From assembly GCA_039621445.1 (NCBI GenBank), contig CP154954.1, positions 68,762,670 to 68,826,669 of the forward strand: a DNA stretch of 64,000 bases, written 5' to 3'. How positions within the stretch are numbered: position 1 is the first letter of the stretch; every line of letters starts with the position of its first letter. This stretch comes from Euglena gracilis. Its lineage: Eukaryota; Euglenida; Euglenophyceae; Euglenales. Of the stretch, positions 55,601-63,189 are shown piece after piece. Under the pieces are notes generated by a model that worked only from the letters and a program-made list of their open reading frames with translations, had not been told where the DNA came from and did no database searches. Made by a program: the position numbers and the translations under genes.

Positions 55601-56648
55601 AAAAGAGAGACCAGGGGGGCAGAGGGGCACACCCACAATCCCCCCGCCAACCACCACCACGTCATACTCCCCGAGGGAGGGCTGCTCAGGTGAGGCAGGG
55701 ACTCTCCGCAGTGTTTTGCACTGCTCGTTTTTTTTCAATTCCTGTCACTCTGGAGGGTATTTGAAGAGGGGGAAAACTTGGCGCCTGCTGTCAACACCTA
55801 TTTCTGAGACCAGGAGCCTGACTCCCCATCCCCAGGGTTCCACGCCACCCTTGGTGCCAAAACAAAATTAAGGTAGGGGACACAACAAAGGCGCAAAACA
55901 GAAAGAAAAACTGAAGCAGAATTGTCCAATTTTTTTACCAACCTCCATCATTCCACTGTTCAAAAAAAATCAGTCAGTCACTACCGACCCCCCCCCAGAG
56001 GGGGGGGGTCGGCCAGTGACTAAGTGACTGAATGGTCCCATGTCAAACACAGAATCCACACATTCATCCATACACACATATCATCAACTCATACATTACA
56101 AATTGGACAGAACAAGCAAAAAAAAAAACAGATTAAATTATTCGCCCCCCCCCCTGCACGTACAGACCGGCAGCCTCTGTTGACCGCGGTGGGGGTCGTT
56201 GGACTGACCAAAAAGGTGTCCTATAACCAGGGAGTTGGTCGTTTGATGAGGGGTCTAAAAAAAAGTCCACGGTTTGCCCCCTTCCAAAAAAAGTCAACCG
56301 TTTCCTTTTGATGCTTTGCTTTTTTCGTATGTTTTAAAACTCTTGTCCAAAAGGCGCCCAAAATTGCAAAGTTTTTCAGCCCGTCACTTTGCGCTGGGCC
56401 AAACTTGTTAAAAGGTGTCCTTTGGCTGAGGGGTCGGCAGGCGCAGGGGGTCATTGGACATGGGGGTAGAGACGTGATTCCCAAAATTGAGTCCCAAAAT
56501 TATGCCCCGGATCCACCTTTTCAGTATTTCGACTGGATGGATCCCTGGGCATCTCCACCCGGGCAGAACGTGAGCTGGCGTAGAGGAGCACCGGGGTGGC
56601 CACTGCACCGGCCAGCAGGGCATTCCGGACGAGGGGGCGCGCCAGCAT
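40462..56648 (-). CDS. L2HGDH: L-2-hydroxyglutarate dehydrogenase, copy B (12 exons, apparently intact)
   Basis: FAD-dependent enzyme that oxidises L-2-hydroxyglutarate to 2-oxoglutarate in mitochondria, a metabolite-repair reaction. Exons on the minus strand, in order: 56517-56648, 55633-55681, 54405-54570, 52859-52949, 51521-51625, 50382-50546, 49884-50082, 48583-48721, 46364-46451, 44091-44174, 43072-43137, 40462-40617. All junctions are GT-AG and phases agree, giving 1440 nt (479 residues), or 465 residues if exon 1 ends at 56559; human L2HGDH has about 463. Visible features are a basic, hydrophobic N-terminus that looks like a mitochondrial presequence, the FAD Rossmann motif VVVVGGGIVG, ILEKE at the end of the second beta strand, HQTGHNSGVIHAGIYY, GLYSD, YPVP, GVHFTP and the C-terminal HVRNAPSP block. 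The family is the DAO-type oxidoreductases. No frameshift or internal stop was seen. The 5' donor choice is the main uncertainty. Confidence 0.92.
41946..42705. mobile_element. Nested CAGGGTTYGATATAAGGA element, target duplication CCCCCCAC
   Basis: Starts CAGGGTTCGATATAAGGAC, ends CCTTATATCAAACCCTG; CCCCCCAC at 41938-41945 and 42706-42713. Hairpin CGGCGCAAAGCGCCGG at 42148-42163. It is interrupted at 42242-42588. Confidence 0.92.
42242..42588 (-). mobile_element. 347-bp insert between 14-bp direct repeats, possible retroposed copy
   Basis: CCCTGGCAGGTGGG stands on both sides (42228-42241 and 42589-42602) and once in the sister element at 6843-7252. Read on the minus strand it ends in AAATCCAAATCCAAAAT, like a retroposon tail. 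Longer duplication and unrelated sequence set it apart from the CAGG elements. What it was copied from is unknown. Confidence 0.6.
43072..43137 (-). CDS. L2HGDH: Copy B exon 11
   Basis: 66 nt, phase 0 to 0: VLDNYGNPASDFIFETGALN then GK, equivalent to the family ALDRDGNLVEDFVFD. Acceptor CACCTGTG side reads CACAG|GTG; the donor AAA|GTGGCC is weak. Copy A keeps only the last 14 bases of this exon. Confidence 0.85.
43138..44090 (-). other. Copy B intron 10
   Basis: T-rich on the coding strand (plus strand GCAAAAA and ACAAAAA runs); colinear with copy A intron 10 and free of recognisable insertions. Confidence 0.55.
44091..44174 (-). CDS. L2HGDH: Copy B exon 10
   Basis: 84 nt, phase 0 to 0: AFLAQAQRMIPSLKLEQTEP then SFSGVMAQ, matching the family stretch ending GVRAQ. 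Acceptor CCGCAG|GCG, donor CAG|GTATGA. Protein identical to copy A exon 10 (3894-3977). Confidence 0.9.
44175..46363 (-). other. Copy B intron 9
   Basis: About 44803-45567 is inverted relative to copy A. It also carries a CTTAAGGACC G/C-run piece (about 45635-45740) and the element 45788-46237. GGCGCAGTGCGCCGG hairpin at 44287-44301. Confidence 0.65.
45788..46237. mobile_element. CAGGGGGGGGGG-AAATGCAACT element, duplication ATATCAG
   Basis: Starts CAG, G run, AAATGCAACT; ends AAGTTGCATT, C run, CTG. ATATCAG at 45781-45787 and 46238-46244. The interior is AAAAAAATGC repeated with CAGGGCAAAATATTTTATGC steps. Absent from copy A; same family as 14689-15280. Confidence 0.85.
46364..46451 (-). CDS. 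L2HGDH: Copy B exon 9
   Basis: 88 nt encoding TLTHFGLYSFALKNFDMSVR then ELYRDLNQK. Acceptor CTTGCAG|GAC, donor AAG|GTGTGC. Protein identical to copy A exon 9 (5862-5949). Two transposons unique to copy B lie close by, one on each side of this exon. Confidence 0.88.
46534..47317. mobile_element. CAGGCTG element in intron 8 of copy B
   Basis: Starts CAGGCTG, T run, ACCAACCCC and ends AAAAGACCGCCTG. Flanks CTCCAGAG and CTCTGGAG agree at 6 of 8; copy A has the single site CTCTGGAG near 6029. A second element (46567-47036) is nested inside. Confidence 0.82.
46567..47036. mobile_element. Nested CAGGGTTGGATGGGAAGCC element
   Basis: Starts CAGGGTTGGATGGGAAGCC, ends GGCTTCCCATCCAACCCTG; flanks are eight G on both sides, which fits but proves little. 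The interior shares GGGCAATATGTCCA and ACACCAACACATCAAAAAAT with 62900-62960 in the 58001-63189 element. Confidence 0.8.
47444..47694. mobile_element. Palindromic CTAGTCGTA element, copy 2
   Basis: C run, CTAGTCGTATGACC at the left and GGTCGTACGACTAG, G run at the right, with GTAC directly on both sides. Four CCTGCAACCTGTGACC steps inside. It differs from 51091-51342 at only a few bases, so one derives from the other recently. Copy A lacks it here. Confidence 0.85.
48583..48721 (-). CDS. L2HGDH: Copy B exon 8: GVHFTP region
   Basis: 139 nt encoding IPVGVHFTPTCNLERGNELI, then IGPGACVAFAREGYKFFDIN and VSELW, matching the family GVHFTP...LGPNA..AF.REGY. Acceptor GCCGCAG|GC. Donor AA|GTGCGT was chosen over neighbours because it leaves phase 2, which fits the next exon. 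Confidence 0.9.
48722..49883 (-). other. Copy B intron 7
   Basis: Colinear with copy A intron 7; includes the AAATTGCGG-family piece at 49650-49840 with CACTTCTGCTGGAGGGGACT. No B-specific element recognised. Confidence 0.55.
49884..50082 (-). CDS. L2HGDH: Copy B exon 7: GLYSD and PFRGTYY region
   Basis: 199 nt, phase 0 in and phase 1 out, encoding EPSQKGPLKSVKAKHVISCC, then GLYSDSVAQSGG, LLPFRGTYYQMKPEFRN and ICKRNVYPVPS. The acceptor CCCCAG|GAG was chosen because it keeps phase 0; an upstream CAAG would not. Donor AGCG|GTGGTG. This uninterrupted exon is the empty site for the transposon in copy A exon 7. Confidence 0.9.
50083..50381 (-). other. Copy B intron 6
   Basis: The shortest intron (299 bp), colinear with copy A 11076-11440, which is lengthened by the ATC microsatellite. 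Confidence 0.6.
50382..50546 (-). CDS. L2HGDH: Copy B exon 6
   Basis: 165 nt, phase 0 to 0: VVAALHSPNTGICDFGALCR, then SFARDVVATGLGCVQPNFEV, then LRMADAGDAVIVVGK. It matches the family stretch HTGIVD...ALSFA. Donor AAG|GTGTGC, acceptor CCACAG|GTG. Three synonymous differences from copy A were noticed. Confidence 0.92.
51091..51342. mobile_element. Palindromic CTAGTCGTA element, copy 3
   Basis: Same structure as 47444-47694 and nearly identical to it. It lies in intron 5 of copy B at a point where copy A has no insertion. Flank duplication not clear (GTTAC against GTTCT). Confidence 0.85.
51521..51625 (-). CDS. L2HGDH: Copy B exon 5
   Basis: 105 nt, phase 0 to 0, encoding VPVLHDLLARGTKNGVEGLE and ILTGAQVEQIEPNVK, the segment before the HTGI-type block. 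Acceptor TGGCAG|GTG, donor AAG|GTGTGG. Copy A has Met where this has Ile (QMEP against QIEP). Confidence 0.9.
52004..52320. mobile_element. CAGGGCGGTCCTTAAGC element, target duplication GTTTTAAT
   Basis: Starts CAGGGCGGTCCTTAAGC, ends GAAGCACCGCCCTG; GTTTTAAT at 51996-52003 and 52321-52328. Copy A has this site empty, in inverted orientation, near 13860. A related fragment lies near 32753-32812. Confidence 0.92.
52447..52610. mobile_element. CCGGGGGGGGGGAATTT inverted-repeat element
   Basis: Starts CCGG, G run, AATTTCGTGCCAGAGAAATT; ends AAATTTTCTCTAGGGC, AAAAATT, C run, CGG. TACAACAACT occurs on both sides. Inside are repeated GACAAATTTCGCGG steps. Copy A has the single site near 18850. Confidence 0.72.
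52859..52949 (-). CDS. L2HGDH: Copy B exon 4
   Basis: 91 nt encoding GASLVYDYCAKNKVPYERVG then KLIVACNESE, matching the family segment around GKLIVA. Acceptor CCCCAG|GGG, donor GAG|GTGCGA. All 91 bases equal copy A exon 4 (19099-19189), although the introns on either side differ. Confidence 0.92.
52950..55632 (-). other. Copy B introns 3 and 2 around exon 3
   Basis: Both are colinear with copy A introns 3 and 2. Intron 3 (52950-54404) has a GACCRGGGGGTTGGTCGTTG repeat near 53400-53500 and AATTTGC-rich sequence; it lacks the two large A-specific insertions. Intron 2 (54571-55632) has no recognised element. Confidence 0.55.
54405..54570 (-). CDS. L2HGDH: Copy B exon 3: Rossmann helix and HQTGHNSG block
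   Basis: 166 nt encoding CATAREILRRHKDFR, then ILEKESEVARHQTGHNSG, then VIHAGIYYQPGTTMARLCV and a split Arg codon. The acceptor is a run of more than ten C followed by AG|GG. The donor is CG|GTGTGC. Only one synonymous difference from copy A was found by eye. Confidence 0.92.
55633..55681 (-). CDS. L2HGDH: Copy B exon 2: FAD-binding Rossmann motif
   Basis: 49 nt encoding PSLGEYDVVVVGGGIV plus the first base of Gly, phase 0 in and phase 1 out. Contains the GxGxxG dinucleotide-binding loop. Acceptor GAGCAG|CCC, donor GTGG|GTGTGC. The same exon in copy A is 23270-23318 with identical protein. Confidence 0.9.
55682..56516 (-). other. Copy B intron 1
   Basis: Holds a relic of the CAGTCAGTC G/C-run family (55930-56030) and a GTTGGTCGTTTGATGAGG repeat (56170-56470). 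Confidence 0.5.
56517..56648 (-). CDS. L2HGDH: Copy B exon 1: start codon and targeting presequence
   Basis: Starts at ATG 56648-56646. It encodes MLARPLVRNALLAGAV and on to YASSRSARVEMPRD, basic then hydrophobic then SSRSAR, as expected of a mitochondrial presequence. Two phase-0 donors are possible: AAG|GTGGAT after 56517 (132 nt) or CGG|GTGGAG after 56559 (90 nt). The longer form has the better donor; the shorter gives a protein nearer the usual length. Copy A differs here by an in-frame codon (an extra Ala), which supports coding use. Confidence 0.75.
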
Positions 56649-58000
56649 CGTTCGGGGAGGGAACAGGGAAGCGCGGCCCGCTGCGGCAGCGCCAGGGAGG
56701 GGAGGGAGAGGGGGAATCCGAGACCGTATTTTTCTCCTTGGCAGGAACCCAACTCTGGGGGAGGTGTCACATGTTCTGCGGGGTGCACAGCAGGCACACC
56801 CCCCAGGGGCAGGGCTCTACGGGAAGACGAGGTGCCGGATGACAGCCCCCCACCAGGGGTTTTCTTAAGCACCCCCTGGGGGGGGCCGGCTGGCAAAAAA
56901 GGGTGCTGGCTGGTTTTGAGCTGCTGGCTGGCTGGACCCCCCCCCCGGTGGATGTGGTACCCTCCGGCTTTAGAAAACCCCTGCCCCCCACACGACAGCA
57001 ACCCACAAAGGAAAGTTTCTTCACACACAACAAACCGAACTGTTTCCTCCAGTCAATGGCTTGTTTCTGTTGAGACAACGCGTTTCCTGGGGAACAGGCT
57101 CTTTTGTAAGGAAATTTGCACCCCAGGGGGGAGGTAATATGGCAGGTAGGTGGGTAGGGCGCTTTTGACCCTTCCCGGGTTTTAGCTGGCACTAGAGCAT
57201 CCCCCCACCGAAGGTGCCGAGGGCTCAACCATACAATTGTTACCGACCCCCCGGGGGGGGGGGTCACTCCACTTTTTTTAAAAACCAGTCAGTCACTCAT
57301 TTTCAAAAAACCAGCCAGTCACTACCCCCCCCGGGGGGGGGGGGGTCGGCCACTCAGAAAAACGGCCACTTTCCAGTCACTTTAGGCCATTTTAGGCCCA
57401 AAAAAATTTTCCGGCGCCTTCGGCGCTGGGGTCACTCAAGCCACTTTTTGCCCACTCCTGGCCGACCCCTCGGGGGGGGGGGGAGGGGTCCGGGCCAAAA
57501 ACCAGTCAGTCACTCTGAAAAAACCAGGTCACCACCAACCAAAAACCAGTCACCCACCCCCCCCGGGGGGGGGGGGGGGGTCGGTCAGTGCTTAAGCAAT
57601 TTCCTGGGCCCAACCCATTTCCAAGAAGGGTAAATTAGTTGGGCGGGGAGGGACTTGGAGGAACCCCCGACCCCCCCCCACCCAGGTCTGCATGGGAATC
57701 CCCAAAACTAATGGATGGTGGGTCTGACCCCCACCACCACCTGGCATTTCCCCGATTTCCGAGGGTGCCCATTTTTTTTGTTTTTTTTTTGCTCAAAATT
57801 TTCCTTGGGTGCTTTCGGCGCTGAAAGAGAATCAGTCCCCTGTCCGCGCCGTGGTGGCAATAAAGGCCAACTTTAGGGGGGCCAAGATTGCATGTGAGGA
57901 GGAAGGGGGGGGCAAGCGCCGGGGGGGGGGGGGTATCAATTAGAGGGGGAGGAGAGGGGTCCCAAACCCCTCCCCAGGGAAGGGGTCCCAAACCCCTCCC
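56649..58000. other. 5' flank of copy B and G/C-run elements
   Basis: The first 100-200 bases match the flank of copy A and are the likely promoter or 5' UTR side; no TATA box was identified. Further right lie a CTTAAGCACC piece (56860-56950) and a CAGTCAGTC-family element (57235-57595) with hairpin CCGGCGCCTTCGGCGCTGG at 57411. Confidence 0.5.
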
Positions 58001-58919
58001 CAGGGATGGATGGGAAGCCCTTCGGTATTGAGGTAGGTGGTAGGGGGGGGGTCGCTGAGCTCTTATCCCTTTATGGGTAAGAGCGAAGCTTACCCCTGGC
58101 GAACCCCCCCCCTCGACCCCCGCCCCCCCCCCCGGGGCCCCCCCCCGGGTCGGGGCCACCTCGGGAACGGACGGATTATCACCATGATCCCGGCCCCGTT
58201 CCCGGAATTTTTTATTTCAGTCGCGAGCGACTGGATTCCTAGTTTCCGAATCACCTGGGTTTGACCCCCAACTCCCCGCCAGGCCCGAGTTATTCACGCG
58301 CGAAGGGGTCCAAACTCGGTAGGATTTACCCGCCCCCCCTGGATAAGCCCCCCCCCTTTGGACTGCCAAAAAATGTCAAATTTCAAAATATCTCCAAAAT
58401 GAAGCCAAATCAAAGGAAATGTCCGGAGTCCTAATTTGAAGCCCTTGGCACGCCCCATCTACCGGTATTTTGATTTCCCCGCAACTCCCCGCCCAGCCCG
58501 AGATACGGCCGTTTTCGGCGCAGATGGCGCTTTTGTACACTTTTCCCTCTGTCCGACTTAGCCGTTTTCCGGGGGTGGGGGGTCAAAAATCGATGTTTTC
58601 AAAATTTCTTGAAAATGATGCAAAATCAAAGGAAATGTCCGGAGACCTAAATTGAAGCCCTTGGAACGCTCTATCTACTGGGATTTTGGTTTTTTGTTTC
58701 CCCACACTCCCCGATCTACCCGAGATACGAGCGTTTTTTTTTTGGCCATTTGGTTGGGTTTACCAGCATTTGTACACTTTCGCCCGCCCTTAGCCCAGAT
58801 TTTCGGGCGAAAAAATCGACAATTTTTTTTTTGCCACCCCCCATTTGGGCCGGAAAAAAAACTTTCAGGCCAAAACGAGCGTTTTTTTTGTACACGCCCC
58901 CCGTTTTGGCCCTCTGTCC

Positions 58920-59236
58920 GACTTAGCCATTTTCGGCCAAAAAAGTCGAAAAAATCGAAATTTTTTTTTGCCCGAAACGATGTTTTTTGGCCTCCCGGAC
59001 CCGGAAAAACTGTTTTTCAGCCGAAAACGAGCGTTTTTTGACCCGCCAGCGCCCCGTTTTGGGCCGCCGACCCATTGACTTTGGGTCAAAACTGGGTCGA
59101 AAAAGCCGAAAAAAATCGCAAATTTTTTTTGCCCGAAACGATGTTTTTTGGCCTCCCGGACCCAGAAAAACTGTTTTTGAGCCGAAAACGAGCGTTTTTC
59201 GACCCGCCAGCGCCCCGTTTTGGACCGCCGACCCAT
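58920..59236. repeat. 160-bp tandem units next to the satellite
   Basis: GCCCGAAACGATG recurs at 58970 and 59131; each unit has GGCCTCCCGGACCC and GAGCGTTTTTTGACCCGCCA. A part unit resumes at 62462-62570 on the far side of the satellite, so the satellite grew or inserted within a unit. Confidence 0.85.
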
Positions 59237-60865
59237 TGATGGCCATCATGACCCCGGATGGCCATCATGACCCCGGATGGCCATCATGACCCCGGATGGC
59301 CATCATGACCAATGATGGCCATCATGACCACGGATGGCCATCATGACCACGGATGGCCATCATGACCCCGGATGGCCATCATGACCCCGGATGGCCATCA
59401 TGACCCCTGATGGCCATCATGACCCCGGATGGCCATCATGACCCCGGATGGCCATCATGGCCCCGGATGGCCATCTTGACCCCGGCCATCATGACCCCGG
59501 ATGGCCATCATGACCAATGATGGCCATCATGGCCACGGATGGCCATCATGACCACGGATGGCCATCATGACCCCGGATGGCCATCATGACCCCGGATGGC
59601 CATCATGACCAATGATGGCTATCATGACGATGACCCCGGATGGCCATCATGACCCCGGATGGCCATCATGACCAATGATGGCCATCATGACCCCGGATGG
59701 CCATCATGACCCCGGATGGCCATCATGACCAATGATGGCCATCCTGACCAATGATGGCCATGATGACCCCGGATGGCCATCATGACCGCCATCATGACCC
59801 CGGATGGCCATCATGACCCTGGATGGCCATGATGACCCCGGATGGCCATGATGACCCCGGATGGCCATCATGACCCCGGATGGCCATCATGACCCGGATG
59901 GCCATCATGACCCCGGATGGCCATCATGACCCCGGATGGCCATCATGACCCCGGATGGCCATCATGACCCCGGATGGCCATCATGACCCCGGATGGCCAT
60001 TATGGCCCCGGATGGCCATCATGACCCATGATGGCCATCATGACCCCGGATGGCCATCATGACCCCGGATGGCCATCATGACCAATGATGGCCATCATGA
60101 CCCCGGATGGCCATCATGACCCCGGATGGCCATCATGACCAATGATGGCCATCCTGACCAATGATGGCCATGATGACCCCGGATGGCCATCATGACCGCC
60201 ATCATGACCCCGGATGGCCATCATGACCCTGGATGGCCATGATGACCCCGGATGGCCATGATGACCCCGGATGGCCATCATGACCCCGGATGGCCATCAT
60301 GACCCCGGATGGCCATCATGACCCCGGATGGCCATCATGACCCCGGATGGCCATCATGACCCCGGATGGCATCATGACCCCGGATGGCCATTATGGCCCC
60401 GGATGGCCATCATGACCCATGATGGCCATCATGACCCCGGATGGCCATCATGACCCCGGATGGCCATCATGACCCCAGATGGCCATCATGACCCCGGAGG
60501 GCCATCAATCATGACCCCGGATGGCCATCATGACCCCGGATGGTCATCATGACCCCGGATGGCCATCATGACCAATGATGGCCATCATGGCCACGGATGG
60601 CCATCATGACCACGGATGGCCATCATGACCAATGATGGCCATCATGACCCCGGATGGCCCATGACCAATGATGGCCATCATGACCCCGGATGGCCATCAT
60701 GACCCCGGATGGCCATCGTGACCCCGGATGGCCATGATGACCCCGGATGGCCATCATGACCCCGGATGGCCATCATGACCAATGATGGCCATGATGACCC
60801 CGGATGGCCATGATGACCCCGGATGGCCATCATGACCAATGATGGCCATCATGACCCCGGATGGC
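59237..60865. repeat. 19-bp satellite array (GATGGCCATCATGACCCCG), left part
   Basis: About 85 units with variants GACCAATGATGG, GACCACGGATGG and GCCATGATGACC. Higher-order repetition is visible: the order of variants around 59640-60020 recurs at 60040-60420. Confidence 0.97.
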
Positions 60866-62122
60866 TAGGGTTCGCCCGGTATTTTAATCGTTTGTCGTTT
60901 AAAACTCGTTTTTTATTGCAGAGTTTAAAACATTTTGTATTTAGGTCGTTTTTTATTCACACGAGGGGGTCTGCAGCTAACCTAAAGGAGATTTGTCGCA
61001 TCAGTATGGAAGGCCACCGCGGATGAGCTCCCTCGTCGGCTTTTAAGAGCAAACCAAAGTTGCCGCCAGCTGAAGAGAATTGCAAATGCGTCGTGACCGA
61101 GGCAGACCCGGCCCAGGCCCGAGGGGAGGGTTTTGGACAAGGACCGCCGGAAAAAATAAAACAGGCCCCCCCACATGTGTCCCAAAACTTGCCCGAGATG
61201 GGGCCCACAAGCTGGGGCACCAAACTCGCCCCACAGCTGTGCCGGAAAAACTGGACAGAAAATGTTTCCTCCAACTGTGACCAACCTGTGGCACGAAACC
61301 GTTGCCCCCCCCGCTGCACCAAACTGGCCCCAAAATCAAATTGGACACACAGTGTTTCCCCCATCTGTGGCCAAGATTTGTGGCCCACAGCTGTGCCCAA
61401 GATGTGCCAGCTGTGGCCAAGATTTGTGGCCCAGTCCCCAAAATGTGCCAGAAAACTGGAGCCAACTCAAAACGTTGCCACCAGCTGTGGCACCAAACTG
61501 CCCCCCACCTGGGCACCAAACTGTGTGGCAGTGATGTGGCAGCAAACTGCAAAATGTGCCCCACACCTGTGGCCAAGATCAAGATCAAGGACATCAATTG
61601 GACTCAAAATGGTCCCCCATCTGGGCCAATGTGTCCCCCAAAATGAGGCACGAAATTGGGGGAGGGGGTGAGTGCTGCAGGTGCCTGGGTTGAGAAAAAG
61701 TGTTAAAAAAGGAGCTATTTGCAGGGAAGACAGAACAAAAACAGAAAGCAGAAGCACATTCGTAGGGTGTGAACGTAGCACTTAATTGTTGAAGCACTCG
61801 ATGTAGTTGAACTTGACTTGAACTTCAGCTTCACTGAACGTGCAAGCTTTTGAAACCAGCCAAACACCAGGGCATTGTACTTGACTTGTAACTTAAACAC
61901 TCCTTGAACTTGTATCTTGAACCCCACCAGGGGTCTTCACTGGACCACCATGTTTTGTGCTGAAAGTCACTCAGAAAATTGTATGCTGACACAGAGTGAA
62001 ATATATTAGGAATCTGCATTTTCGCGAATCGCGAAGTGTTTAAAACTATGCCCTGAAAAATATCAGTGTTTTAAACGAAAGGGCAACTGTTTCTGTTTTA
62101 AATGCTTTATATTCAAACCCTG
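60866..62122. mobile_element. hAT-like element inserted in the satellite, target duplication CGGATGGC
   Basis: Starts TAGGGTTCGCCCGGTATTTT, ends ATATTCAAACCCTG; CGGATGGC at 60858-60865 and 62123-62130. GTTTAAAAC-type motifs recur near both ends. The interior (about 61060-61670) has TGTGGCMAAGATTTGTGGCC-like steps; its open frames are not convincing genes. 1257 bp. Confidence 0.88.
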
Positions 62123-62461
62123 CGGATGGCCATCATGACCCCGGATGGCCATCATGACCAATGATGGCCATCCTGACCAATGATGGCCATGATGACCCCG
62201 GATGGCCATCATGGCCCCGGATGGCCATCATGGCCCCGGATGGCCATCATGGCCCCGGATGGCCGGATGGCCATCATGACCCCGGATGGCCATCATGACC
62301 CTGGATGGCCATCATGACCGCGGAGGGCCATCATGACCCCGGATGGCCATCATGACCCATGATGGCCATCATGACCCCAGATGGCCATCATGACCCCGGA
62401 GGGCCATCACGACCCCGGATGGCCATCATGACCCCGGACGGATGGCCATCATGACCCCGGG
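62123..62461. repeat. 19-bp satellite array, right part
   Basis: About 18 further units, continuing the array interrupted at 60866. Includes a GGCCCCGGATGGCCATCATG run not common in the left part. Confidence 0.95.
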
Positions 62462-62567
62462 TCAAAAAAGTCGAAAAAAATCCCAAAAAATTTTTTTGCT
62501 CGAAACGATGTTTTTTGGCCTCGCGGACCCAGAAAAACTGCTTTGATCCGAAAACGAGCGTTTTTCG

Positions 62568-62742
62568 GGCCGCCGGGCCGCCTGGCCGCCGGCCGGGCCG
62601 CCGGGCCGCCGGCCGGACCGCCGGGCCGCCGGCCGGACCGCCGGGCCGCCGGCCGGACCGCCGGGCCTCCGGCCGGACCGCCGGCCGGGCCGCCGGGCCG
62701 CCGGCCGGGCCGCCGGGCTGCCGGGCCGCCGGGCCGGGGTCA
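62568..62742. repeat. GC-only tandem repeat (CCGCCGGGCCGCCGGCCGGA)
   Basis: Units of about 20 bases with almost no A or T over some 170 bases. All frames are open on both strands (Arg, Pro, Gly, Ala). Confidence 0.95.
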
Positions 62743-63189
62743 ATGAAGGGGTGGGGGCGCGCTTATAAAGAGCTCAGCACTATTCAAAACCTGGTCCGGA
62801 CCACCCCCCCCCCTCCTTGACAGGTGCCAAAAAAAGCAGAAAATTTTCTTCCGGCGCGCAGCGCCGGAAAATGAGCAAAAAAAAAACACCCATTTTGCTC
62901 ACTTCTGGACATATTGCCCATTTTTTGATGTGTTGGTGTTTTCCCCTCCAAAAAAATGTTCAAAAATTTTAAAAAATGAGCATTTTTGGAGCGATTTTCA
63001 AAGAAAAATCAGGGATTTTTGACCGATTTTGACCCAATTTCCGGCCCTTTGCCCGTCCATGAAATCGAAATTTTTCGGCCCCCCCCCTCAGTTTCGAGGT
63101 AGGGGGGGGTCCGACCCACCCCCCCCCCCCCCCGTGTCGGGGGGGGATCCGACCCACCCCCCCCCCTCAAGGCTTCCCATCCATCCCTG

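Larger units (their letters stand above)
58001..63189. mobile_element. CAGGGATGGATGGGAAGCC element carrying a satellite array, target duplication CCCCTCCC
   Basis: Starts CAGGGATGGATGGGAAGCC, ends GGCTTCCCATCCATCCCTG; CCCCTCCC at 57993-58000 and 63190-63197. Inside its arms is a second insertion running from GCTGAGCTCTTA (58054) to TAAAGAGCTCAGC (about 62765), holding 160-bp units, the 19-bp satellite and a GC-only block. No coding sequence recognised. 5189 bp. Confidence 0.85.

Noticed and set aside
61060-61671. Open plus frame of 203 codons between satellite halves
   Set aside because: It is made of drifting TGTGGCACCAAACTG-like steps inside a hAT-like element, with no recognisable domain.
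59237-62461. CRISPR or coding repeat in the 19-bp array
   Set aside because: Head-to-tail units with no spacers and an odd period; a satellite.
62568-62742. Arg/Pro/Gly/Ala-rich open frames
   Set aside because: All frames are open on both strands because the block is nearly pure GC.
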